Made by a program: the position numbers and the translations under genes. A stretch of 53,261 nt of DNA from a virus. Shown piece after piece: positions 15,008 through 25,746 of this stretch (within the stretch, counting starts at the first letter, position 1; every line of letters begins with the position of its first letter). Below the pieces are notes generated by a model, which saw only the letters and a list, made by a program, of their open reading frames with translations, had not been told where the DNA came from and did no database searches. Location of the stretch: positions 1 through 53,261 of IMG/VR virus record IMGVR_UViG_3300031687_000019. One strand, 5' to 3'.

Positions 15008-16129
15008 ATGAGTGAAAAAACAGAAGGATCTTTTAAGATCAAGTCTAAGCTAACTGAAGAACAATTAGCGGCTAAAAACAGGGAACCTTTAATAGATATT
15101 CCCAGCAATGTAACCCGAGTAGTAATACCTAAAGAAGGAATAGATGCCATTCAAAAGCCAAGCACAGAGAAAGTGGATGTACATGAACCTTCCGAAGATA
15201 GCGAAGATGTGGTCCAAGATGTACCCGAACCAGTTATCAAAGAAATTACCGAAGAAAGTAAAAAAGAAGAAGAAATAAAGTTAGAACCATTAGCGCCACA
15301 ACCCGTATTACCAGAAAATATTACTAAGCTAGTATCTTTTATGGAAGAAACAGGCGGTACTTTGCAGGACTACATTAGACTAAACACTAATTACGACGAT
15401 GTAGATCGCGACGTTTTAGTTAAAGAATATTACAAAAACACTAAATCCCATTTAAGCGCGGACGAAATCGACTTTATGCTCGATGACAACTTTGCGTTTG
15501 ATGAAGAGGTAGACGAGGAGCGAGATATCCGAAGAAAAAAACTCGCATATAAAGAAGAGGTTGCAAAAGCCCGTAAGTTTTTAAATGATACTAAAGATAA
15601 GTATTATGACGAGATCAAGTTGAACTCGCCTAAATTATCTGGAAATCAACAAGAAGCTTCGGACTTTTTTAATCGATATAAAGAGGACCAGGAAAGAAAC
15701 ACCGCTAATCACGAAAAGTTTAAAGCCAATACTAATCAATTACTTAATAACGAATTCGAAGGTTTCGATTTTAATTTAGGGGATAAGAAATTTAGATATG
15801 GCATACAAAACGCTTCGCAGGTAGCAGAAAAGCAATCAGACATCGGTAATTTTATAGGGAAGTTCCTTGGAGAAGACGGTGTAATTAAAGATACCGCAGG
15901 GTATCATAAAGCGCTGTATGCAGGTGCTAATGCTGACAAAGTAGCAAATCACTTTTACGAACAAGGCAAAGCAGATGCTATTAGAGATGTTGTAAACAAA
16001 TCTAATAACACCTCTAGCACAGCTAGAAAAGCTGCGCCAGTAGACGGAGCAAGGTTCGGTGCATACAAAGTAAAATCAGTTTCTGGAGCGGACTCAACAA
16101 GACTAAAAATTAAAAAGTTTAAAAATTAA
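15008..16129 (+). CDS. Probable scaffolding protein
   Basis: 373 residues between portal and major capsid protein. The first 110 residues are acidic and low complexity (EEITEESKKEEEIKLEPLAP in spirit), the middle is helical and highly charged (EEVDEERDIRRKKLAYKEEV), and the C-terminus is basic, ending STRLKIKKFKN. An acidic helical body with a basic tail just before the capsid gene is the usual scaffold layout. No protease motif seen. Its start is only 8 nt after a TATAAT-like hexamer that lacks a family A upstream box. Confidence 0.65.
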   Translation: MSEKTEGSFKIKSKLTEEQLAAKNREPLIDIPSNVTRVVIPKEGIDAIQKPSTEKVDVHEPSEDSEDVVQDVPEPVIKEITEESKKEEEIKLEPLAPQPVLPENITKLVSFMEETGGTLQDYIRLNTNYDDVDRDVLVKEYYKNTKSHLSADEIDFMLDDNFAFDEEVDEERDIRRKKLAYKEEVAKARKFLNDTKDKYYDEIKLNSPKLSGNQQEASDFFNRYKEDQERNTANHEKFKANTNQLLNNEFEGFDFNLGDKKFRYGIQNASQVAEKQSDIGNFIGKFLGEDGVIKDTAGYHKALYAGANADKVANHFYEQGKADAIRDVVNKSNNTSSTARKAAPVDGARFGAYKVKSVSGADSTRLKIKKFKN

Positions 16130-16134
16130 TAACA

Positions 16135-17607
16135 ATGAGTTTATTACCACAATTTGGGGCTATTGTCCCTTCACAATCACAGCAAATACTTAACACTAAC
16201 TACCTACAATGGACCGCCAATGGGGGAGCTGGTGCAGTACCTGCTAATTTCGCTGACTTCGCTCAGCAGTATTTACCAGAAATTTATGAAGCAGAAGTAG
16301 AGCGTTATGGAAACAGAACGTTAGCTGGATTTCTAAACATGGTTGGCGCTGAAATGCCAATGACTTCTGATCAAGTTATTTGGTCTGAACAAAATCGTTT
16401 GCATATTGCTTATGACGATTGTACTTACGCCGGAGGAGCACCTACTGTATTAATTATAGGAGGGGGCGCTACCGCGCAAAACGTAATGTCTATTAACGAT
16501 ACAGTTGTTCTTTTGGACACAGTAACAGGAACAGAAGCTAAGGCTGTTGTAACCGCTACTGTACCTGGAGCGTCTGGTGTTGGAAGTGTTACTCTTCAGT
16601 TTTACAACGGAAACGTATTAAACACTGCTGGATCTGTATTCACATCTGGTGCTATTAAGGTTTTCGTATATGGATCTGATTACTCTAAAGGTACCACTAT
16701 TGGTACGGGAGCTGGAAATTCAGCTGCTAGAGTATCTGTAGAACCTGTGCTGACACAGTTTTCAAACTCTCCAATCATTATTAGAGATCAATATGTTGTA
16801 TCTGGATCAGATACCGCTCAGATCGGTTGGGTAAATGTAGCAACGGAAGACGGAACTGATGGATACTTATGGTACCTAAAAGCAGCGTCTGAAACTCGCT
16901 TACGTTTTCAAGACTACTTAGAAATGGCTATGGTAGAAGGAGAATTAAATACAAATGCAGGGGCAGGTGCTTATCAGGACCTACAGCAGCCAGGAACACA
17001 AGGTTTGTTTGCAGCTATCTCGGATAGAGGTAATGTACAAACTGGATTCACAGCCGCTAACGGACTAACTGAATTTGATGCAATTCTTAAAAACCTAGAT
17101 ACTCAGGGGGCAATTGAAGAGAACATGTTGTTTTTACAACGTCAAACTGCTTTGGACTTTGATGATATGCTAGCTGCGATTTCTAGTGGACAAACTGGAG
17201 GAGTTGCTTATGGTTTATTTGAAAATTCAGAAGACATGGCGCTTAACTTAGGATTTAGTGGGTTCCGTAGAGGATCTTACGATTTCTATAAGACAGATTG
17301 GAAATACTTAAATGATGCGTCTACTCGTGGAGGAATCACTGGAGTTAATTCAATCGAAGGTGTATTAGTACCAGCTGGAACATCAACTGTTTACGATCAA
17401 ATTTTAGGAACAAATATCAGACGTCCATTTTTGCACGTACGATACAGAGCTTCTCAAACTGACGACCGTAGAATGAAATCTTGGTTAACAGGATCTGTTG
17501 GTGGAGCTAGTACTTCAACTCTTGATGCAATGGAAGTAAACTTCCTATCTGAAAGATGTTTAGTAACGCAAGCTGCTAACAACTTTGTACTATTCAAAGG
17601 AATCTAA
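16135..17607 (+). CDS. Major capsid protein
   Basis: 490 residues. It starts MSLLPQFGAIVPSQSQQIL, has LPEIYEAEVERYGNRTLAGF (the N-terminal helix region) and ends in EVNFLSERCLVTQAANNFVL, a pattern typical of HK97-fold capsid proteins of marine Bacteroidetes phages. It follows the scaffold and is the last gene before a strong UUCG-loop terminator, as expected for a very abundant transcript. Codons look more uniform than in flanking genes (impression only). Confidence 0.85.
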   Translation: MSLLPQFGAIVPSQSQQILNTNYLQWTANGGAGAVPANFADFAQQYLPEIYEAEVERYGNRTLAGFLNMVGAEMPMTSDQVIWSEQNRLHIAYDDCTYAGGAPTVLIIGGGATAQNVMSINDTVVLLDTVTGTEAKAVVTATVPGASGVGSVTLQFYNGNVLNTAGSVFTSGAIKVFVYGSDYSKGTTIGTGAGNSAARVSVEPVLTQFSNSPIIIRDQYVVSGSDTAQIGWVNVATEDGTDGYLWYLKAASETRLRFQDYLEMAMVEGELNTNAGAGAYQDLQQPGTQGLFAAISDRGNVQTGFTAANGLTEFDAILKNLDTQGAIEENMLFLQRQTALDFDDMLAAISSGQTGGVAYGLFENSEDMALNLGFSGFRRGSYDFYKTDWKYLNDASTRGGITGVNSIEGVLVPAGTSTVYDQILGTNIRRPFLHVRYRASQTDDRRMKSWLTGSVGGASTSTLDAMEVNFLSERCLVTQAANNFVLFKGI

Positions 17608-17629
17608 GGATTCAAATTAATGTAGAGAT

Positions 17630-17664
17630 GAGGGTGCCTTCGGGCACTCTTACTTTACTTTTTA
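17630..17664 (+). terminator. Rho-independent terminator after the capsid gene
   Basis: AGGGTGCC (17631-17638), a TTCG tetraloop, GGCACTCT (17643-17650), then a T-rich tail. The stem has one G-T pair. A stable UUCG hairpin just behind the capsid gene would also protect its mRNA end. Confidence 0.88.
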
Positions 17665-17685
17665 ACTATTAAATTATATTATATT

Positions 17686-18525
17686 ATGGCTAACAAAAAA
17701 CCCGTAGCTAAAAAAGCTACACAAGTAGAAGAAACTGTAGAAAAAATTGCAATCTCTACTATAAAAGAAACAAAAGTAGAATCTAAACCCCAATGGGAAA
17801 TTAAAGATAGAGTATACTACTTAATAGGAAACAAATCTCCTTTAACATTAACAATACCTGGAAAGCACACAAGAAAACATTCTTTGTTGTATTTTGATCC
17901 AGAAAACGGAAAACAAAAAGAGCTTAGGTATGCTACTAATCATGATTCTCCATTTAAAGAAAATCAAAATGGCGAAGCAACCTTGGGACATATAATGTTT
18001 AGAAACGGAGACTTAAAAGTAACTAAAGAAAAACAAAATTTGCAAAAGCTACTTTCTTTGTATCACCCTTTGAAAGGAAGAATATACCAAGAATTTGATG
18101 CTGTAGAAGAAGCTTATGATGATTTAGAATTATTAGATATGCAAACAGATGCAGCCGTATTTGCTAGAGAAATGGATATTGACGATGCCGAGGCTATACT
18201 GCGAGTTGAAATGGGTACCTCAGTAAATAAACTATCCTCTAAAGAAATCAAAAGAGACTTAAGATTATTTGCAAGAAGCAATCCTTATTTATTCCTTGAA
18301 TTAGCTCAGGATGAAAATGTAGGTCTTAGAAATACAGCCATTAAAGCAGCGGAAGCTGGTATTATTGCTTTATCTCAAGATCAAAGAACATTTTCTTGGG
18401 CTTCTAATGGAAGAAAGCTAATGAATGTGCCGTTTGATGAAAACCCATATTCAGCAATGGCAGCTTATTTCAAAACCGACGAAGGTGGAGAAGTATTTAG
18501 ATCTATAGAAAAAAAGATTAATTAG
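17686..18525 (+). CDS. Conserved virion protein next to capsid
   Basis: 279 residues. A Lys-rich N-terminus (MANKKPVAKKATQVEETVEK) is followed by an ordered region (WEIKDRVYYLIGNKSPLTLT) and a helical middle (AVFAREMDIDDAEAILRVEM). It ends GGEVFRSIEKKIN. The position behind the capsid gene and before the tail operon fits a head protein conserved in related phages, but I know no function. It lies between a terminator and a promoter, so it may be transcribed only by read-through. Confidence 0.6.
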   Translation: MANKKPVAKKATQVEETVEKIAISTIKETKVESKPQWEIKDRVYYLIGNKSPLTLTIPGKHTRKHSLLYFDPENGKQKELRYATNHDSPFKENQNGEATLGHIMFRNGDLKVTKEKQNLQKLLSLYHPLKGRIYQEFDAVEEAYDDLELLDMQTDAAVFAREMDIDDAEAILRVEMGTSVNKLSSKEIKRDLRLFARSNPYLFLELAQDENVGLRNTAIKAAEAGIIALSQDQRTFSWASNGRKLMNVPFDENPYSAMAAYFKTDEGGEVFRSIEKKIN

Positions 18526-18557
18526 TAGTTTTTAAAAAAACTATGTGATTATATTAT
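18525..18557 (+). promoter_or_regulatory. Family A promoter for the tail operon
   Basis: GTAGTTT at 18525-18531, 20 nt, TATTAT at 18552-18557, with ATGTGATTA before the hexamer. This ATGTGATTA form is close to CACGTGATTA at 50240, while the groEL form has CGTGTAATTA. It overlaps the stop of the preceding gene and opens the tail and internal-protein genes (18627-39672). Confidence 0.7.
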
Positions 18558-18573
18558 AGATGGTGAATTAATT

Positions 18574-18603
18574 TTAGCCGGCTTCATCACTGGGGCCGGT
18601 TAA
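18574..18603 (+). promoter_or_regulatory. Hairpin in the tail-operon leader
   Basis: TTAGCCGGC (18574-18582), a 12-nt loop, GCCGGTTAA (18595-18603): nine pairs with one G-T. It lies downstream of the family A hexamer and 23 nt before the start codon, so it should be in the 5' leader. It has no T tract, so I read it as a stability or processing hairpin rather than a terminator. Confidence 0.55.
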
Positions 18604-18626
18604 TATTTATAATAAAAAGAAATAAA

Positions 18627-19544
18627 ATGGCAGTAAATGTAGATATAGTTTATAAAACAGTATTACTTATTCTGAATAAAGAACAGAGAGGTAATTTAAC
18701 TCCAGACGAATTTAATAAGGTTGCCACACAAGTGCAATTAGAAATTTTTGAGAGTTATTTTGATATGCTTAATATGCAGTTACGCAGACCAGATAATGAT
18801 ACAGAATATGCGGATCGTATTAAAAACATCGACCATAATATATCTATATTTAAAGAATACGGCGCAGCAACTTATGTGCCAGCAGGAGGGCATTTTACTT
18901 TGCCCACAACCTCAGGGGCAGGAGTAGCCACTCAAACACTCGAAGGAGATGGACTTCTTATATCGTTTCCTTTTACATCAATATCTTCTTCGCAATTACA
19001 AACAAGTGTAATAGCAGTTACAATAAATGGTGTATCTACCACTGCATTTACTATAAGTGGAACTAACATTATATTTGACGCTATACCAGCCTTAAACGAC
19101 GCTATAGTTATTACAGCGACCTCAGAGGACTTCTACAAGCTGGGTACAGTTATATATAAAGATTCTAATGAAGCGCAGCTATCTCAGCGAAACGAGCTTC
19201 TATACATAAACAACAATCCTTTAACAGCTCCAACAAAAACATATCCCATATATCTGTTTGAAGACCACAAGTTATACTTGTATCCAAAAACAATTACATC
19301 GGATGTGGACGTAAGCTATTTAAGAAAACCCGTGGACGTAACCTGGAACTTTACAATACCATCGGGTCAAAACTATTACCAATACAATCCAACTAACTCT
19401 GTAAACTTTGAACTATCAAAAACAGAACAAGCTAATATTATATTAAAAATATTACTTTATTCAGGAATTGTAATAAGAGATCCCTCTGTAGTACAGATAG
19501 CAGCACAGCAAGTGCAACAAGAAAATCAACGCTCAATAATGTAA
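18627..19544 (+). CDS. Head-tail connector / ring-type protein
   Basis: 305 residues. The N-terminus (DIVYKTVLLILNKEQRGNLT, then PDEFNKVATQVQLEIFESYF) is a helical domain I recall from connector or ring proteins of crAss-like and related Bacteroidetes phages. The middle (60-170) is beta-rich, and the end is helical. It is the first gene of the tail operon, behind a family A promoter. Exact place in the neck is inferred. Confidence 0.65.
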   Translation: MAVNVDIVYKTVLLILNKEQRGNLTPDEFNKVATQVQLEIFESYFDMLNMQLRRPDNDTEYADRIKNIDHNISIFKEYGAATYVPAGGHFTLPTTSGAGVATQTLEGDGLLISFPFTSISSSQLQTSVIAVTINGVSTTAFTISGTNIIFDAIPALNDAIVITATSEDFYKLGTVIYKDSNEAQLSQRNELLYINNNPLTAPTKTYPIYLFEDHKLYLYPKTITSDVDVSYLRKPVDVTWNFTIPSGQNYYQYNPTNSVNFELSKTEQANIILKILLYSGIVIRDPSVVQIAAQQVQQENQRSIM

Positions 19545-19547
19545 GAT

Positions 19548-20765
19548 ATGCCTATACCTAATGGTGGTTTAATAACCGAAACTAATGAACAATATTACGC
19601 TGGAGCACAGAGATTTATTTCGACTGGCGGTATGCAATATACAACTACATTTAATACGGATTTGGTTTTTGGATCTTTTCTTCCCGCAGATCCCGCCTAT
19701 GCATTAAACAACTTTAAATTATACACAAGTCCCAATGGCATTCCTGGAAACTACACTGAGTACGAATTCGCTTATACGGTAATAAATAACATTATAACTT
19801 TTCCAGCACTAGCGCCTCCAATTGCGGGTACTTATATAGCCGTACAGCTTAAAGCATTAAACGGAGGAAGTTTTGGAATAGAGGACGCCTTCGGAGATGC
19901 CGTACAAGAAAATTATGGAAGCTACGCTTATACATCTTTAAATGATGTTATTAATGGATTTATAGCAACGTATGTAGGGGAGCACAAATTAATAGGAGAT
20001 GTCAAAAGAACCGATGTAATATTTCACGCTAAGCGAGGACTACAGGAATTTAGCTATGATACTTTAAGAAGCATAAAATCTCAAGAGCTTACAATACCCC
20101 CAAGCTTAGGAGTTGCAATACCGCAAGATTATGTAAATTACACAGCTATATCTTACATAGACGCCTTAGGGGTTAAGCACCCCATATATCCCGCAAATAA
20201 CCTAACAACTAGTCCATACGAAATTCCGGTACAAGACAGCGCAGGGCAACCAACTCAGGATGCGCTAGGTGACAATATTGAAGGAACCTCTATAACAAAT
20301 GCCAGATGGGCCGAAGCAAATGATAGGCTTTTAAACGGTAATATTACTTTACAAGATTACTGGTCTTACGATAATTATTTAACAGGAAATCCTCTTTATG
20401 GGCAAAGATATGGTAATGAACCACAATACGCTCAAAGAAACGGTTGGTTTAATATGAATGAAAGAGACGGTACAATAGCTTTTTCTTCAAATTTAAAAGA
20501 CAGATTAATAGTACTCGAATATATATCAGACGGATTAGCGTACGATTTAGACGCTAGGATACCTAAGATGGCCGAGGATGCACTATATGCTCATATACTA
20601 TATTCTATATTAGCAGGAAGAATAAATCAACCAGAGTACGTTATACAGCGTTTAAAACGCGATAGAGCTGCTAAGCTAAGAAATGCTAAAATAAGATTAT
20701 CTAACATCAAGTTGAACGAAATAGTTCAAGTGATGAGAGGTAAATCTAAATGGATTAAATCATAA
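19548..20765 (+). CDS. Tail/connector structural protein
   Basis: 405 residues. FIATYVGEHKLIGDVKRTDV, then IFHAKRGLQEFSYDTLRSIK at about 150-185, is a conserved segment in uncultured marine phages, followed by PQDYVNYTAISYIDALGVKH. The C-terminal quarter is helical (IPKMAEDALYAHILYSILAG). Size and position fit the second adaptor between portal and tail. It follows the previous gene by 3 nt. Confidence 0.65.
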   Translation: MPIPNGGLITETNEQYYAGAQRFISTGGMQYTTTFNTDLVFGSFLPADPAYALNNFKLYTSPNGIPGNYTEYEFAYTVINNIITFPALAPPIAGTYIAVQLKALNGGSFGIEDAFGDAVQENYGSYAYTSLNDVINGFIATYVGEHKLIGDVKRTDVIFHAKRGLQEFSYDTLRSIKSQELTIPPSLGVAIPQDYVNYTAISYIDALGVKHPIYPANNLTTSPYEIPVQDSAGQPTQDALGDNIEGTSITNARWAEANDRLLNGNITLQDYWSYDNYLTGNPLYGQRYGNEPQYAQRNGWFNMNERDGTIAFSSNLKDRLIVLEYISDGLAYDLDARIPKMAEDALYAHILYSILAGRINQPEYVIQRLKRDRAAKLRNAKIRLSNIKLNEIVQVMRGKSKWIKS

Positions 20766-20769
20766 TTAA

Positions 20770-23700
20770 ATGGCACAAGAAATTAAAAACACATTTCTAA
20801 AATCCAAGATGAATAAAGATCTTGACGATAGAATATTGCCTAACGGCGAATATAGAAATGCTCGGAATATATCAGTTGGTAGATCTGAGGATAACGATGT
20901 TGGTGCTCTAGAAAACGTAATTGGGAACAATTTAGTTGCTGGTACCGATATTGAATCAGGATTAACCATTATAGGAATTAAAGAAAGCAATTCTTTAAAT
21001 CAACTTTTTGTATTTCTAACGGACTATAAAGATCCAAATCCCCTCAACCCCACTAACGCACCTACTACTTCAAAGCATTATATTTATTCGTATAATAATA
21101 CAACAGGAGCATATACTAGATTAGTGCAAGGGGAATTTTTAAATTTTTCGACTACAAATAGAATACTAGGTATAAATTTAATTGAAAATTTATTATTTTG
21201 GACAGACAATAGAAATCAGCCTAGAAAAATAAATGTTAATGTAGCAAGAGCTTTTACACCAGGTGGTTTATCTACTGTTAGTGGCGATTATTATACGGAG
21301 GAACACCAAATATCTGTTGCAAAGTATAATCCGTACCAAGCTATAGATCTTTACAATAGAGTTAATTTAAAAGTAAGATCAGGAGCAACAACGACTACTT
21401 TCACTTTAGAAGATACGAGTAGAGCAGAGCTTATTGAATTTATAGGAGCAACAGTTGTTTGCACAGAAACAAACCCTCCAACGCAAGGCGTTAATTTTGT
21501 TGAGGTTGTTAGCATTACTGATTCTTTCAGCTTACCTAATATTGTAACTATAACTGTTTCGCCGGCAATGCAAGCGGCCCCTGCGGTAGGAGATTTTGTT
21601 TCTCTTATACAGTCTACAATGACTAATAAAAACAACGATGCCCAGTGGCCTGGGGATCCGGATTATTTAGAGGACAGATTTGTTAGGTTTAGTTACAGAT
21701 TTAAGTTTGATGATAACGAATACTCTTTAATGGCTCCTTTTACGCAGATAGCATATATTCCAAAACAAAAAGGGTATTTTATTAATGGGGACGAGGACGC
21801 AGCTTATCAATCTACTATAGTTGGATTCATGGAAAACATGGTTCAAAATATAAGTTTAGTTATACCTTTGCCCGCATCTGCAAGTAAAATAATAGCTGAC
21901 TATAAAATTAGCGGAATAGAAATATTATTTAGGGAAAGCGACGGTCTTGCGGTAAAAGTACTTGAAAAAATTTCTGCAAATGAAATTTCAGGAGCGAGTG
22001 GTATAGATAGTTATTACACATACGAATATCAATCAAGAAAGCCATATAGAACTTTACCTGAAGCTCAAACAGTAAGAGTGTTTGATAAAGTGCCTGTTAG
22101 AGCCTTTTCTCAAGAATCAGCGGGTAATAGAATTATATACGGTAATTTTAGAGATCAGCATACTCCTCCTGCAAATATAAATTATAATTGTAGAATAACT
22201 AAAAAGTCTACAACTGGAGCATATAATAATTGGATAGAGTATCCTAATCATTCCGTAAAAAGAAATAGAAATTATCAGGTAGGATTTGTTTTAGCAGACA
22301 AGTTTGGAAGACAATCTCCAGTTTTGCTTTCATCCGTGGGATCGGGTAGCGAAAATAATGGTACATTTTATTCTGGGTCTACAATATACAGCCCTTATGA
22401 TTTACTAAAAACAGATACGGATGTAGATACTTGGTTTGGAGATGCAATACAAGTATTAGTAAATTCACCTATTGAATCTGAAATAGATAGTGCCGCAGGA
22501 ACACCTGGTCTTTATGCTTTAAAGCAACAAAATGCCTCCACCGGAGAAGGTTTTGCTATCACAGCAGGTCTTTCGGTCTCAGGCGCTTCACCTATAACAA
22601 ATAGTACTTGGACGTTCTTTTTAAAAGACACTGTATATCCTAACAACGTTAATATACCTGCTGTAGGCGATTATTTAAGAGGTGCTCGTCAAGACTTTGT
22701 TAAAGTTACAGCTATAACAAACCCTACTTTAAATCAATATATTGTTGTCACGGACGGCAGAGTAAGTGATACCTATTTAAGAACCTTGGAGTTATCCGCT
22801 AGCGCACCGGATTTAAAATTTGCTTACACCATAAACGATTTAGGGTGGTACAGCTATAAGATAGTTGTAAAACAAACCGAACAAGATTACTATAATGTTT
22901 ATTTGCCAGGAATACTTAACGGATACCCTGGACAGAGTGCCGCTGGGGTGGCGGAAGGACCTTTTCCAACAGACGAGGTAAATCTTACTGCCCATACTGT
23001 TTTATTTAATGACAACATAAATAAAATTCCTAGAGATTTAGCCGAGGTTGGTCCTGATCAAAAACAATTTAGAAGTTCCGCAACTCTTTACGGTGTTGTA
23101 TCTAATACAATGATTAATGTATCAGGAACTGGTACTGCTTCCAATACACAATATTACCCGAGGCTTCAGTCCATGGGCCCAAATGCTATTTCGCATACAT
23201 CGACAGCTATTGCTGCAGCAGACGAATTTGATATGGCTTTTACAGATCTTTCTTCAACAACCGGAACCACTGGTATTGTAGGGGGTGATAATGGAAATAA
23301 AGTTTTTTATCAAATAGATACAAAGCCATTAGTAGCAAGGATATCCACCACGGAAAAACCAATAGGGCAAAAAAATATCACAACTGGAGCGGGAACTCCA
23401 TACAATATGCTTCCTTATCTATCTGTCTATGAAACAGAGGCAGTGGAATCTCTTTTAGATATTTATTGGGAAACCACTTCATCTGGATTAATCGTTGATC
23501 TAAATCAAGATGTGGCTTCAACAAATGTTGGTGTAGTTGGTTTTGAAAACCTCAACTGGGAATTTAAAGAAGACACTGTACAAAATCAAGCTGTTACTCC
23601 TTCGTATTTTAGTGCTATAAATAATGAAGGAGATCCTTATTTGGGAGATTTAACGCCTTCTTTAACCAGTATAACAAACGGAGATAATTTAGAAAACACT

Positions 23701-25746
23701 GATTTTGATATTATAAAAGGAATTGCAGGTACTGTTAATGAAGGAAAATTTCAAATTATATATACAAAAGCTGAATCCCCTATTTATGAAGCAGTCAGCC
23801 CTACAAGGGATGTTTATTCCTTTCAAGTAACTCTTACCCCCCCAACTGGGGAACCTTTCGTAATACAGCTTAATGGTGTAGAAGGAGGTTTTGGGGCTTT
23901 AGAAAACATTCAGCCAACAATAAACCAGCCCGGCAATATAACTAACGCTACGCCTTCCACGGCAACGTTAATATCTGTGAGCGATATTGATGGTTTATCT
24001 CCTAAAAACGGTAGTGCTACAGCGGCTGGTGAGAGAACAGGCCTCCGGTTTTTCTTAAGAAAAAACACAAGTGTAGCCGGTAACTCTCTTCCTGATAATT
24101 GGGAAATGAATGAGACCACCGGAAAATTAACCCAACTTACCCCAAACAATGAGTTTGAGGGCAACGGGTTAGCTACATACAATGTAAGATTAACAGTAAC
24201 TGATGCCTTCGGATCAATTACTTCACCTCTTCAGTCTGAAGGATATTCTGCTCTTAGGACGGAAGTAAATTTTAGTATAACACTAAACCCCACTCCATTA
24301 AACACAGGGGCAAAAACAGTCCTTGCGAATTGCGTAGTAAATGGAGGAGGAACTTTTACAAACAACTTACCTACTCAAATATTTCAAGCTAATTATGATG
24401 CATTATTTTCCAATGCTGTAAATGGCATTGTACAGACCCTGCCGGGTGGTGTATTTGGACATTGGAAATGGGGAAGCCCTGACAATAGCCCTCTTGGCAT
24501 AGGCGGTATCAAAAGAGGGCAAAGCGTAACTAGCTGTATTTATTACATAGGAAAGAGTGACCCTTTAGTGGAAGGCAGCGGCGCTAGCAATGAGATACTT
24601 AGCACAAATAAGGGGCTTAATATAAATTTCACTCCTGCCAATAATGACTCTATACCTACGTTTTATCACAAAATAGGTACAGATTCCCATACAAGCGGTG
24701 TAATACATTTTACAATCAATACTTTCTCTCCTAGTAGATTTCAGCAAGTGCCTAATGTATTTGCGGTTCCAGCAGCAAGGTTTTACTACAGACAACCAAC
24801 AGCTGACGACTCAAACCCAGATTGGATACAATTACAAAGAAGTCAAGAAATGAACCAAGTAGGTTCTTCAGGGCCGGATTTTACAGTTTCCCCTAAAAAA
24901 GACGGACCCGCTTTGGTAGAAACTTTTTTGGCCTCTTCCCAAAACACACCATCTTCAGAAGTTACGGTAGATCGAACTATAAGTAATTCACAAGACCAAA
25001 GGGGTGTCTGGGTGCAGACAATGAGAGCATTTGATTTTAATGATTTATATGATTCTAATGCTAGTGGGGCTAGTTCAGCTGCGGGTATTGAATACGCAAT
25101 AACTCTTTTCGGACAACAACAAAATAAGCCTCATTCAAATGCACAACCACCAGGCACAAATAATGGTACTGTGAGATCTTATGTAATAGCGGACGATTTG
25201 AACTTTCCCACCTGTGCAGTATGGCAAGCTACAAATCTTTACACTGCAAATGGAGGAGTACCTGGCAAATTGTTTAAGTATGACACTAGCACTACTGGTA
25301 CCGATAGCCCCACGGCTTGGAGATACATAGACAACGATACTCAGCCAACTCACACCTATAGATTTGCTAGAAGCCCTTATGGTGATTACGTGACTGAGTT
25401 ATACACAAATGCTACAAGTAATGTTTTGTTTATACCCGCAGCAGAAAACCAGAAATGGATAAACATTAAATTAGATAGGGGCCTTTTAAGCCCTGTTCCA
25501 AATCAGTATAATAACTTGGTAGATACCGATGTTTACGGTAACACCGTTCCAGGTCAAAATACTATAGGGCAGGATCTTCAATTTAATGTAGGCTTTTCAA
25601 CTGTCGCAGGTAGAAAAATACCTAGCGGGTATGCTGAAGTTGGAGTAGCCGGTGTGAGGGTATTTGAAGAAGAAAGCTTGCAGTACAATCATTTACAAAA
25701 CTACAGAACAAAGGGAACTTTAAGAGTAGCTAAACCACTCAATTAA
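20770..25746 (+). CDS. Large tail protein, muzzle-like, with cadherin-like domain
   Basis: 1,658 residues. It opens KNTFLKSKMNKDLDDRILPN then GEYRNARNISVGRSE, an opening I associate with the tail 'muzzle' or stabilisation proteins of crAss-like and other podoviruses. WTDNRNQPRKINV near 145 supports this. A cadherin/Ig-like domain lies at about 1040-1175 (ISVSDIDGLSP, then YNVRLTVTDAFGS). The rest is beta-rich. It probably forms the bulk of the short tail nozzle and may touch host carbohydrate. It continues functionally in the next gene, which looks like the second half of the same complex. Confidence 0.7.
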   Translation: MAQEIKNTFLKSKMNKDLDDRILPNGEYRNARNISVGRSEDNDVGALENVIGNNLVAGTDIESGLTIIGIKESNSLNQLFVFLTDYKDPNPLNPTNAPTTSKHYIYSYNNTTGAYTRLVQGEFLNFSTTNRILGINLIENLLFWTDNRNQPRKINVNVARAFTPGGLSTVSGDYYTEEHQISVAKYNPYQAIDLYNRVNLKVRSGATTTTFTLEDTSRAELIEFIGATVVCTETNPPTQGVNFVEVVSITDSFSLPNIVTITVSPAMQAAPAVGDFVSLIQSTMTNKNNDAQWPGDPDYLEDRFVRFSYRFKFDDNEYSLMAPFTQIAYIPKQKGYFINGDEDAAYQSTIVGFMENMVQNISLVIPLPASASKIIADYKISGIEILFRESDGLAVKVLEKISANEISGASGIDSYYTYEYQSRKPYRTLPEAQTVRVFDKVPVRAFSQESAGNRIIYGNFRDQHTPPANINYNCRITKKSTTGAYNNWIEYPNHSVKRNRNYQVGFVLADKFGRQSPVLLSSVGSGSENNGTFYSGSTIYSPYDLLKTDTDVDTWFGDAIQVLVNSPIESEIDSAAGTPGLYALKQQNASTGEGFAITAGLSVSGASPITNSTWTFFLKDTVYPNNVNIPAVGDYLRGARQDFVKVTAITNPTLNQYIVVTDGRVSDTYLRTLELSASAPDLKFAYTINDLGWYSYKIVVKQTEQDYYNVYLPGILNGYPGQSAAGVAEGPFPTDEVNLTAHTVLFNDNINKIPRDLAEVGPDQKQFRSSATLYGVVSNTMINVSGTGTASNTQYYPRLQSMGPNAISHTSTAIAAADEFDMAFTDLSSTTGTTGIVGGDNGNKVFYQIDTKPLVARISTTEKPIGQKNITTGAGTPYNMLPYLSVYETEAVESLLDIYWETTSSGLIVDLNQDVASTNVGVVGFENLNWEFKEDTVQNQAVTPSYFSAINNEGDPYLGDLTPSLTSITNGDNLENTDFDIIKGIAGTVNEGKFQIIYTKAESPIYEAVSPTRDVYSFQVTLTPPTGEPFVIQLNGVEGGFGALENIQPTINQPGNITNATPSTATLISVSDIDGLSPKNGSATAAGERTGLRFFLRKNTSVAGNSLPDNWEMNETTGKLTQLTPNNEFEGNGLATYNVRLTVTDAFGSITSPLQSEGYSALRTEVNFSITLNPTPLNTGAKTVLANCVVNGGGTFTNNLPTQIFQANYDALFSNAVNGIVQTLPGGVFGHWKWGSPDNSPLGIGGIKRGQSVTSCIYYIGKSDPLVEGSGASNEILSTNKGLNINFTPANNDSIPTFYHKIGTDSHTSGVIHFTINTFSPSRFQQVPNVFAVPAARFYYRQPTADDSNPDWIQLQRSQEMNQVGSSGPDFTVSPKKDGPALVETFLASSQNTPSSEVTVDRTISNSQDQRGVWVQTMRAFDFNDLYDSNASGASSAAGIEYAITLFGQQQNKPHSNAQPPGTNNGTVRSYVIADDLNFPTCAVWQATNLYTANGGVPGKLFKYDTSTTGTDSPTAWRYIDNDTQPTHTYRFARSPYGDYVTELYTNATSNVLFIPAAENQKWINIKLDRGLLSPVPNQYNNLVDTDVYGNTVPGQNTIGQDLQFNVGFSTVAGRKIPSGYAEVGVAGVRVFEEESLQYNHLQNYRTKGTLRVAKPLN

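Noticed and set aside
17671-17685. ATTATATTATATT before the gene at 17686 as a promoter
   Set aside because: No GTAG box at the 20-nt spacing, and the hexamer nearly touches the start codon.
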